This document shows, piece by piece, positions 58,187 through 64,000 of a stretch of DNA of 64,000 bases. The notes beneath the pieces were generated by a model, which made no database searches, was not told where the DNA came from, and saw only the letters and a program-made list of their open reading frames with translations. Position numbers and translations under genes: made by a program. Position 1 is the stretch's first letter; each line of letters opens with the position of its first letter. Source of the stretch: Actinosynnema pretiosum (GTDB lineage: Bacteria; Actinomycetota; Actinomycetes; Mycobacteriales; Pseudonocardiaceae); NCBI RefSeq assembly GCF_024171695.1, contig NZ_JAMTCF010000004.1, forward strand, positions 1 to 64,000, given 5' to 3'.

Positions 58187-59188
58187 GTGGACCGCGTCGC
58201 CGTGCTGGGCGCCGGGTCGTGGGGCACCGCGTTCGCGAAGGTGCTCGCCGACTCCGGCACCCCCACCGCGCTGTGGGCCCGCAGGCCCGAGGTCGCCGAC
58301 GAGATCAACTCCACGCGGGTCAACTCCGGCTACCTGCCGGACGTGCGGGTGCCCGGCAACCTCACCGCCACCGCGTCCGCCGAGCAGGCGCTCGACGGCG
58401 CGCGGGCCGTGGTGCTGGCCGTGCCCAGCCAGACCCTGCGCGAGAACCTGGCCGCCTGGCGGCCCGCGCTGCCGCCGGACGCGACGCTGGTCAGCCTGGC
58501 CAAGGGCGTCGAGCTGGGCACGCTCAAGCGGATGAGCGAGGTGGTGCGCGAGGTCGCGGACGTGCCGGAGGACCGGGTCGCCGTGGTGTCCGGGCCGAAC
58601 CTGGCGCGCGAGATCGGCGCCGAGCAGCCCACCGCGACGGTCATCGCCTGCACCGACCACGACCGGGCCGTCGAGCTCCAGCGCGCCTGCACGAACTCGT
58701 ACTTCCGGCCGTACACCAACACCGACGTCGTCGGCTGCGAGCTGGGCGGGGCGTGCAAGAACGTCATCGCGCTGGCCTGCGGCATGGCCGCCGGGCTCGG
58801 GTTCGGCGACAACACGATGGCCTCCATCATCACCAGGGGCCTCGCGGAGACCGCCCGCCTCGGCGCCGCGCTGGGCGCCGACCCGCTCACCCTCGCCGGG
58901 CTGGCCGGGCTCGGCGACCTGGTGGCCACCTGCGCGTCCCCGCTGTCGCGCAACCGCACGTTCGGGGAGAGGCTGGGGCGCGGCGACACGCTCGCGCAGG
59001 CCCAGGAGGCCGCGCACGGGCAGGTCGCCGAGGGCGTGAAGTCGTGCACGTCGATCCACGCGCTGGCCGCGCGGGTCGGCGTCGACATGCCCATCACCGA
59101 CGGGGTGCGCCGGGTGTGCCACGACGGGCTGGACCCGAGGGTCCTGACCGCCGCGCTGCTCGGCCGCGAGACGAAGGCGGAGCGCTGA
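58187..59188 (+). CDS. gpsA: Glycerol-3-phosphate dehydrogenase (NAD(P)+)
   Basis: GpsA makes sn-glycerol-3-phosphate for phospholipids. The 333-residue protein has [31 protein letters not shown], the catalytic-Lys stretch [20 protein letters not shown] and [16 protein letters not shown]. Length is normal. Its TGA overlaps the ATG of the next gene by one base. Confidence 0.97.
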   Translation: MDRVAVLGAGSWGTAFAKVLADSGTPTALWARRPEVADEINSTRVNSGYLPDVRVPGNLTATASAEQALDGARAVVLAVPSQTLRENLAAWRPALPPDATLVSLAKGVELGTLKRMSEVVREVADVPEDRVAVVSGPNLAREIGAEQPTATVIACTDHDRAVELQRACTNSYFRPYTNTDVVGCELGGACKNVIALACGMAAGLGFGDNTMASIITRGLAETARLGAALGADPLTLAGLAGLGDLVATCASPLSRNRTFGERLGRGDTLAQAQEAAHGQVAEGVKSCTSIHALAARVGVDMPITDGVRRVCHDGLDPRVLTAALLGRETKAER

Positions 59189-60276
59189 TGGGCGGGACCG
59201 GCACGGGCGACGGGACGGGCTGGGGCGACGGGACGCGGGTGGTGCACAGCGCCGCCGTCGCGCCGGGGGAGCCGTTCCTGGCCGGGCCGGTGCTCGCCGC
59301 GCCCTACCGGCTGGGCGGCGACGACACGTACGGGCGGGCGCACAACCCGACGTGGCGTGCCCTGGAGACCGCGCTGGGCGGGCTGGACGGCGGCGAGTGC
59401 GTGCTGTTCCCGTCCGGCATGGCGGCGATCTCGGCGCTGCTGCGCACCGTCCTCGCGCCCGGCGACGTGCTCGTGGTGCCGTCCGACGGGTACTACCTGA
59501 CCAGGACGCTGGCCGCCGAGCTGCGGGTCGAGGTGCGCGAGGTCCCCACGGCCGGGCCGTACCCGTCGTTCGACGGCGTCCGGCTGGTGCTGCTGGAATC
59601 GCCGTCCAACCCCGGTCTGGACGTGTGCGACATCGCCGCGCTGGCCGAGGCCGCGCACGCGTGCGGCGCGCTCGTCGCGGTGGACAACACCACGGCGACC
59701 CCGCTCGGGCAGCGACCGCTGGAGCTGGGCGCGGACGTGGTGGTGGCCAGCGACACCAAGGCGGTGGCCGGGCACAGCGACGTGCTGCTCGGGCACGTGT
59801 CCACGGCGGACCCCGCGCTCGCGGAGCGCATCAGGGCCGCCCGCACGACCGGCGGCGCGATCCCCGGCCCGTTCGAGACCTGGCTCGCGCACCGGGGGCT
59901 CGGGACGCTGGACCTGCGGCTGGAGCGGCAGGCGGCGAACGCGGCGGCGCTGCACGCGGCGCTGCGCGAGCACCCGGCGGTGACCGGGCTGCGCTGGCCG
60001 GGCGCGGTGGGCGACCCGGCGCACGAGGTCGCGTCGCGGCAGATGCGGCGGTTCGGCGGGGTTCTGGTGTTCGTGCTCGCCGACGAGGCCGCCGTGGCGC
60101 GGTTCCTGGAGCGGTCCGAGCTGGTCGCCGCGAGCACGAGCTTCGGCGGGCTGCACACCACCGCCGACCGGCGCGCGCAGTGGGGCGACCCGGTGCCGGA
60201 GGGGCTGATCCGGCTGTCGGCCGGGTGCGAGAGCACCGAGGACCTGGTCGCCGACGTGCTGAACGCGTTGGGGTAG
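59188..60276 (+). CDS. Cys/Met-metabolism PLP-dependent enzyme (cystathionine lyase-like)
   Basis: The 362-residue protein has the family features LFPSGMAAISALLRTVLAPGD, LVAVDNTTATPLGQRPLELG and the PLP-lysine stretch VVASDTKAVAGHSDVLLGH. It ends FGGLHTTADRR and LIRLSAGCESTEDLVADV. These mark the cystathionine gamma-synthase/lyase family. Which sulfur amino acid reaction it runs is not determinable. A gene of this type directly after gpsA is common in actinomycetes. The N-terminus carries a Gly/Thr/Asp-rich run (GTGTGDGTGWGDGTR). Confidence 0.9.
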   Translation: MGGTGTGDGTGWGDGTRVVHSAAVAPGEPFLAGPVLAAPYRLGGDDTYGRAHNPTWRALETALGGLDGGECVLFPSGMAAISALLRTVLAPGDVLVVPSDGYYLTRTLAAELRVEVREVPTAGPYPSFDGVRLVLLESPSNPGLDVCDIAALAEAAHACGALVAVDNTTATPLGQRPLELGADVVVASDTKAVAGHSDVLLGHVSTADPALAERIRAARTTGGAIPGPFETWLAHRGLGTLDLRLERQAANAAALHAALREHPAVTGLRWPGAVGDPAHEVASRQMRRFGGVLVFVLADEAAVARFLERSELVAASTSFGGLHTTADRRAQWGDPVPEGLIRLSAGCESTEDLVADVLNALG

Positions 60277-60358
60277 CGGGGCCCTGGGGGCGCGCACGGG
60301 TTCGTGCGCGCCCCCAGGCGTTTCGCGATCAGTCGTTCTGCGATCAGGCGTTCCGCGG

Positions 60359-60742
60359 TCAGCGCCGTGCGCTGGCCGCCAGGTCGCACATGACGCACTC
60401 GCCGCTCCCGTGCCCGCTCCCGCTCCCGTCCAGCCACAGCAGGTGTGTTCGCAGGTTCTCGGCCGCGGCGAACCGGGCGTACAGGGCGAGCGCGTGCTCG
60501 GCGCTCTCCGAGCGGGTGTGGTGGCCGTCGTCCACGGCGGTGGTCTCGGCGCGGTCGGGGAAGGCGAGGCCGTAGGCGGCGACCTCGCAGTCCTCGCGGT
60601 CGCCGATCTCGTAGACGATGGCGAACACCCTGGGGGCCTGCTCCCGCGCCTCCCGCCTGATCCGCCGCAGGAAGTCGGCGGCGCGGGCGTCCGCCGCGCT
60701 CTCGGGGCCGTCGGCGTGCTGGTTCTCGGACAACGGGATCAC
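60359..60742 (-). CDS. Unknown 127-residue protein
   Basis: A soluble, acidic N-terminus leads into RRIRREAREQAPRVFAIVYE and VDDGHHTRSESAEHALALYARF. A Gly/Ser stretch and CVMCDLAASARR form the C-terminus. Its GTG (60742) overlaps the stop of the upstream gene (60739-60741), so the two are coupled. I recognise no family. Confidence 0.55.
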   Translation of the reverse strand: MIPLSENQHADGPESAADARAADFLRRIRREAREQAPRVFAIVYEIGDREDCEVAAYGLAFPDRAETTAVDDGHHTRSESAEHALALYARFAAAENLRTHLLWLDGSGSGHGSGECVMCDLAASARR

Positions 60743-61212
60743 ACCTTCCCAGTGCTGGGTGCCGTGCTCGGGTCGTTTCTCTTTCGGGTGACATCCGGTG
60801 GGGTCAAAGCACCCTCCAGAGTTGGTTTTTCCGCATCACGCGCCGCCCACAGCGCGTAGTAGGGCAGGGCGAGGACCACCGCCTGGGCCGGCATGTCCGC
60901 TACTGCGTCCGGCGTCGTCGGGCCGTCCTGCGGGCCGGGCAAACGCAGCACCGCGCGCAGCACGTCAGCGGCAGGCCCCACGGCGGACCACGTGACCGGC
61001 TGCGCGGCGAACGGGTTGCCCATGGGCGGGGCGACCGCCCGGTAGGCGATCGCGGTGACCGGGTCGCGGATCACCGCAACGTCGTAGGCCTGGTCCCGTC
61101 GGCGCAGGTAGGCGACTGACCTGGGGGCGGCCCGGCTCGGCCAGAAGGCGGACGCGAACCCTGCGGCGACCGCCTCCTCGACCAGCACGTCGAACGGACC
61201 TGCTCCGCGCAC
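60739..61212 (-). CDS. Unknown 157-residue protein, coupled to the next gene
   Basis: The protein begins VRGAGPFDVLVEEAVAAGFA and contains YLRRRDQAYDVAVIRDPVTA. GTG 61212 is preferred over 61239 because GGGAGG lies 8 bases upstream. A compact alpha/beta protein without membrane helices is likely, and the family is unknown. It overlaps the following unknown gene by 4 bases and is divergent from an XRE regulator across a long dyad, which suggests the XRE protein may control it. Confidence 0.52.
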   Translation of the reverse strand: MRGAGPFDVLVEEAVAAGFASAFWPSRAAPRSVAYLRRRDQAYDVAVIRDPVTAIAYRAVAPPMGNPFAAQPVTWSAVGPAADVLRAVLRLPGPQDGPTTPDAVADMPAQAVVLALPYYALWAARDAEKPTLEGALTPPDVTRKRNDPSTAPSTGKV

Positions 61213-61278
61213 CCGATCCTCCCCTCGTCCCGCCACCACCAGGCCCGACTCCCGGACCCCTGGCGCCCCCGCGCTATG

Positions 61279-61312
61279 CTGTGCGCGCGCAACATGTGTT
61301 GTGCACGCACAG
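61279..61312. promoter_or_regulatory. 34-bp dyad between unknown operon and XRE gene
   Basis: CTGTGCG-GC-CAACA on the left (61279-61295) is mirrored by TGTTG-GC-CGCACAG on the right (61296-61312), with two mismatches per arm. TATGCT (61274-61279), a possible -10, abuts it. Size and place fit a dimer- or tetramer-binding operator. Confidence 0.6.
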
Positions 61313-61449
61313 CCAGATGGCCGACCACACTTTAATCTGGAAAATCCAGATCGCGGGCAGGCAAACGGATGATTCGGAAAATCCGGGAATCACTGTGAGT
61401 AGCGACCCGGTTACGGAAGCGGTACACCCGGTGGTGCACAATCACGGCC

Positions 61450-62295
61450 ATGGAGGAGCGCGACCCCGGTCCGGTGGTGCAGCGGCTGATCTACGGAGTG
61501 CGAGCGCGCGAGTACCGCGAAGCCGCAAACCTGGAGCCGGGTCCCACCTGCGAGAAGCTGAACATCAAGCGAGCCGCCCTGTCGAAGTGCGAGGCGGGTC
61601 TGGTGGCCGACTCGGAGACGGCGACCGAGCGGAAGATCGTCCTGTACGGGATTCTCGGCCCGGAGGCCGAGGAATTCCGGCGACTGGGCAAGGAGGCGAG
61701 AAGGCGGGCGGCGCCGGAGCGGGTGAGCGATCACGCCCGGCAGTACGTCGCCCTGGAGCGCGCGGCCACCGAGCTGCGCATGATTTACCCCGAAGTGCCC
61801 GGAGCCCTGCAGAGCGCCGCGTACGCGCGAACGCAGCTCGGGCACTCGCCGATCGTGCGGCAGAACGACCTCACGAGCTGGGCGGAAGTCCGGGAAAAGC
61901 GGGGCGACCTCCTCGCGGAGGAGATGGTCTCGGCCACCGGCAAACCCCGCCGGGTGTCGGCCATCCTCGGCGAGGAAGCCCTGTACCGCCTGGTGGGAGG
62001 GCCTGCGGTCATGCGTGCGCAGTTCCAGAGGCTGCTCATGTTCGCAGACCTGCCGCACTTCTCCCTGCGCGTCCTGCCGTTCAGCGCGGGCAGCACGCCC
62101 GCGCTGAGCAGTCCGTTCACCCTGCTCTGGATCGAGCCCGCCAACGTGAACCTGGCCTACGTGGAGAGCATGGGCGGTGCGGACTACATCAAAACGACCA
62201 ATCCCTACGTGGTCGCCTTCGACGACGCACAACGGCGGGCACTGTCTGAAATCGACAGCCGCGCACTACTAGAAAGTCGGGCCAATGAAGTCTGA
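61450..62295 (+). CDS. XRE-type regulator with DUF5753 domain (Scr1 family)
   Basis: The 281-residue protein has an N-terminal helix-turn-helix (about residues 10-60; REYREAANLEP, LNIKRAALSKCEAG). The DUF5753 domain follows (YPEVPGALQSAAYARTQL through RVLPFSAGSTPALSSPFTLL and YVESMGGADYIKTTNP). Such proteins are paired with DUF397 proteins in actinomycetes and include developmental regulators. The HTH is somewhat divergent. Its stop overlaps the DUF397 gene by 11 bases. Confidence 0.88.
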   Translation: MEERDPGPVVQRLIYGVRAREYREAANLEPGPTCEKLNIKRAALSKCEAGLVADSETATERKIVLYGILGPEAEEFRRLGKEARRRAAPERVSDHARQYVALERAATELRMIYPEVPGALQSAAYARTQLGHSPIVRQNDLTSWAEVREKRGDLLAEEMVSATGKPRRVSAILGEEALYRLVGGPAVMRAQFQRLLMFADLPHFSLRVLPFSAGSTPALSSPFTLLWIEPANVNLAYVESMGGADYIKTTNPYVVAFDDAQRRALSEIDSRALLESRANEV

Positions 62296-62479
62296 AGACC
62301 AGTTCACCGGCGTGTGGCGCAAGTCCGCCCGGAGCGGCAACGGCGCGCAGTGCGTCGAACTCCGGTGCACGTCCGAAGTGGCGCGTGAAGTGCGGGACAG
62401 CAAGGCCCCGCAGTCGGGCGCGCTGTCGTTCGACGGCGCGGCTTGGCGCTCGTTCCTGTCCACCATCCAGCAGAGCTGA
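62285..62479 (+). CDS. DUF397 protein, partner of the XRE regulator
   Basis: The 64-residue protein carries the classic DUF397 signature FTGVWRKSARSGNGAQCVEL, then VRDSKAPQSGALSFDGAAWR and SFLSTIQQS. It overlaps the regulator gene and so should be made with it. In known pairs the DUF397 protein modulates the XRE partner. Confidence 0.92.
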   Translation: MKSEDQFTGVWRKSARSGNGAQCVELRCTSEVAREVRDSKAPQSGALSFDGAAWRSFLSTIQQS

Positions 62480-62487
62480 CCCCTGAC

Positions 62488-62526
62488 AACGCCTCTCCCG
62501 GTGGCTGCGCCGCCGGGAGAGGCGTT
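62488..62526. terminator. Bidirectional terminator between DUF397 and Imm1 genes
   Basis: AACGCCTCTCCCGG (62488-62501) pairs perfectly with 62513-62526 around an 11-base loop, between the convergent stops. Confidence 0.82.
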
Positions 62527-62921
62527 CACGGTGAGGGCTGCCAGGCGATTGAGGCAGGCCGCTCGCCGCCGCTGCTCATGAACTCGTGCGCGGCCCGCCG
62601 CACCACGTCCAGCGGGATCTCGGAGCTGAGCGGGGTCTCGGTGTCCGCGTTCATGTAGTAGTACAAGACGGTCCCGGTCTTGGTCTCGTCGCCGAGGCTG
62701 TGCCAGCCTCCGTCGCCGCCGTAGTACAGCATCCCGACCCCGGCCTCGCCGTGGACGCCGACGCCGAAGGTCTCCGGCACCCGCTTCCCGGCCACGAACA
62801 GCTCCACGATGGCAGGCCAGCCCCACCCGACCGCCACGTCCAGCACGCGGTCCAGTTCCGCCGGTGTGCTGACGACCGTGTGCCCGTCCACTTCGTCGTC
62901 GTACCAGGCCTTCAACGCCAC
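62526..62921 (-). CDS. Imm1-family immunity protein, copy A
   Basis: The 131-residue protein starts VALKAWYDDEVDGHTVVSTP and ends with the Imm1 signature LYYYMNADTETPLSSEIPLD, then VVRRAAHEFMSSGGERPASI. Imm1 proteins neutralise cognate polymorphic toxins, often deaminases or nucleases. No toxin gene is in the window. The start is set by comparison with copy B: both have GGAGGAGCAGAGCC just upstream and begin at the same codon. The open frame to 63068 is not part of the gene. Confidence 0.83.
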   Translation of the reverse strand: MALKAWYDDEVDGHTVVSTPAELDRVLDVAVGWGWPAIVELFVAGKRVPETFGVGVHGEAGVGMLYYGGDGGWHSLGDETKTGTVLYYYMNADTETPLSSEIPLDVVRRAAHEFMSSGGERPASIAWQPSP

Positions 62922-63019
62922 CACGGCTCTGCTCCTCCGGTGTACCGGACGCGGGTCTGCTGCCCCGTCCCCATGGCCACGGGAGACGGCAGCGATCGCG
63001 CGTAGTGCATCAGCCGCAT

Positions 63020-63100
63020 CCGCCTTCCACCCCGCCAGCGGCAACTCCGAGAGGGGATATGACAGCAAGGCCCCGCAGGTAGGCGCGTTGTCCGCCGTCC
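63020..63100 (+). pseudogene. Eroded DUF397 remnant between the two Imm1 genes
   Basis: A short plus-strand stretch reads ASGNSERGYDSKAPQVGALS. It matches the intact DUF397 gene at SGNG and DSKAPQSGALS, including the nucleotide string GACAGCAAGGCCCCGCAG. The start and the following Trp-rich end are missing. It sits in the same position relative to Imm1 copy B as the intact DUF397 does to copy A, so it is a decayed duplicate. Confidence 0.72.
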
Positions 63101-63126
63101 TCCGGCGGTACCTGCCGGGGAGGCGT

Positions 63127-63531
63127 TCACCTCAAGGGCTGCCAGTCGACCACGGTCGGTCGTTCGCCCCCGGTGCTCATGTACTCGTGCGCCGCCTGCC
63201 GCACCAGATCCAGCGGAACCTCGGAGCTGAGCGGGAACTCGGTGTCCGAGTTCATGTAGTAGTACAGAACGTTCCCCTCGCCCGACGAAGCGCCGAGGCT
63301 GCACAACCTCCCCGAGCCGCCCCCCGAGTAGTAGAGCGTCCCGAGCCCGATCTTCCCGTTGAGTCCCACGTCGAAGACCGCGCGCGTCAGGTTCTCGGCC
63401 ACGAGCAGCTCCACGAGCGCTGGCCCTTCCCACCCGACGACCCGGTCGAGCACCCGGTCCAGCTCCTCGGTCGTGCGGACGATGGTGGGTCCGTCCGATT
63501 CCCAGTCGTACCAGGCTTCTAGCGCCACCAA
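63127..63531 (-). CDS. Imm1-family immunity protein, copy B
   Basis: The 134-residue protein starts VALEAWYDWESDGPTIVRTT and ends LYYYMNSDTEFPLSSEVPLD, then LVRQAAHEYMSTGGERPTVV. It is clearly paralogous to copy A but diverged, especially mid-protein (VFDVGLNGKIGLGTLYYSGG). GTG 63531 and TTG 63534 are both possible starts after GGAGGAGCAGAGCC. Two diverged copies suggest protection against two related toxins; this is inference. Confidence 0.85.
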   Translation of the reverse strand: MVALEAWYDWESDGPTIVRTTEELDRVLDRVVGWEGPALVELLVAENLTRAVFDVGLNGKIGLGTLYYSGGGSGRLCSLGASSGEGNVLYYYMNSDTEFPLSSEVPLDLVRQAAHEYMSTGGERPTVVDWQPLR

Positions 63532-63627
63532 GGCTCTGCTCCTCCGTTGCGACGGCCATGCGCCGCTACCAGGGTCCTGGAATCACGGCCGGCGGCAGTT
63601 ATTCGTGCATTCGTCCGCCCCCCACCC

Positions 63628-64000
63628 TCACCCCAGCAACCCCACCACCACCGGCAGCGCCGCCTCCAACTGCTCCCGCGTGCAAGCCCCGTACCCGATC
63701 GCCACCCCGTGCACCACCGGCTCCCCGGCGTGGTGCCGCGCCAGCCCGTCCAGCCGCAGCCCCCGCCGCTCCGCCTCCGCCAGCACCCGCCGCTCCTCCT
63801 CCGCCGACCCCACCGGCACCACCACGTGCGCCCCCGCGTCGTCCCCCAGCACCGCCAGGCCCGCCGCGCCCAGCGCGCCCACGACCAGCCCCCGCCGCTC
63901 CGCGAACTCCCGCCGCAACCGCCGCAGGTGCCTCCCCAGGTCGCCGGTCCGCGCCAGTTCCACCAGCACCCGCTGCCCCGCCGCCGCCGGGCTCGTGCCG
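63628..64000 (-). CDS. MocR/PdxR-type GntR-aminotransferase regulator, C-terminal part
   Basis: The frame is open to the window edge and encodes GTSPAAAGQRVLVELARTGD, then GRHLRRLRREFAERRGLVVG. The small domain of a fold-type I aminotransferase follows (GAHVVVPVGSAEEER; RGLRLDGLARHH; AIGYGACTREQLEAALPVVV). This is the usual end of MocR-type regulators, in which an N-terminal GntR winged helix precedes a PLP-binding domain. That N-terminus lies outside the window. Confidence 0.8.
   Translation of the reverse strand, partial: GTSPAAAGQRVLVELARTGDLGRHLRRLRREFAERRGLVVGALGAAGLAVLGDDAGAHVVVPVGSAEEERRVLAEAERRGLRLDGLARHHAGEPVVHGVAIGYGACTREQLEAALPVVVGLLG

Noticed and set aside
62526..63068. Long version (180 residues) of Imm1 copy A
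   Set aside because: The extra N-terminus overlaps the DUF397 remnant and is not matched in copy B, whose start and ribosome binding site align with the shorter form.

Overview
The window is chromosomal DNA of a high-GC Gram-positive bacterium. The GC content, frequent GTG starts, many leaderless promoters and gene content all point to a filamentous actinomycete, most likely of the Actinosynnema/Saccharothrix type (Pseudonocardiales). The taxon is an inference; no rRNA or other marker is present. The backbone follows, from memory, the gene order of the Mycobacterium tuberculosis Rv2982c-Rv3015c segment: metE-like, ligA, ACT protein, gatC-gatA-gatB, lppZ-like, doxX, PH-domain protein, ilvB-ilvN-ilvC, serA, leuB, FAH protein, gltX, IclR regulator, leuC-leuD, hup, mutT1-like, ppk, cofC, gpsA. 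Lineage-specific genes are inserted between these.

Layout. 1-6.3 kb: cut IS701-type transposase, unknown membrane proteins, a metE-like gene, a YeiH exporter with a divergent LysR regulator. 6.5-15 kb: ligA, then a striking array of ten helically phased palindromes, a SWIM protein, an ACT protein and the gatCAB operon with an extra small membrane-protein gene inside it. 15.4-18.9 kb: a gene for a short protein with repeated PMGGPYKPM units, followed by a TPR-CHAT caspase-like protein; this is the best candidate for an undescribed system. 18.9-24 kb: lipoprotein, hydrolase, hydroxyacid dehydrogenase, a secreted Gly/Leu repeat protein and DoxX. 24-43 kb: amino-acid biosynthesis (ilvD, ilvBNC, serA, leuB, cimA) with leader peptides and attenuators, plus a secreted subtilase and a degenerate chymotrypsin-like protein. 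43-50 kb: gltX, tRNA-Gln, two tRNA-Glu, IclR-leuCD, hup. 50.8-52.4 kb holds no convincing gene. 52.4-60.3 kb: Nudix/phosphatase, ppk, cofC, acyltransferase, gpsA and a Cys/Met-metabolism PLP enzyme. 60.3-64 kb: accessory genes with an XRE-DUF397 pair, two Imm1 immunity proteins in a partly decayed duplication, and the end of a MocR-type regulator.

How the genes work together. ilvB/N/C/D supply valine and the shared branched-chain steps. cimA, leuCD and leuB allow citramalate-based 2-ketobutyrate synthesis for isoleucine, and leuCD/leuB also serve leucine. Two of these transcripts carry Val/Leu/Ile-rich leader peptides with attenuator hairpins, and leuCD faces an IclR regulator across a palindrome. 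gltX, tRNA-Gln(CTG) and gatCAB together make up the indirect route to Gln-tRNA(Gln).

Limits: everything was read by eye from the sequence. Start codons are inferred from ribosome binding sites, leaderless -10 motifs and family length. Family names come from recognised motifs, not database searches.
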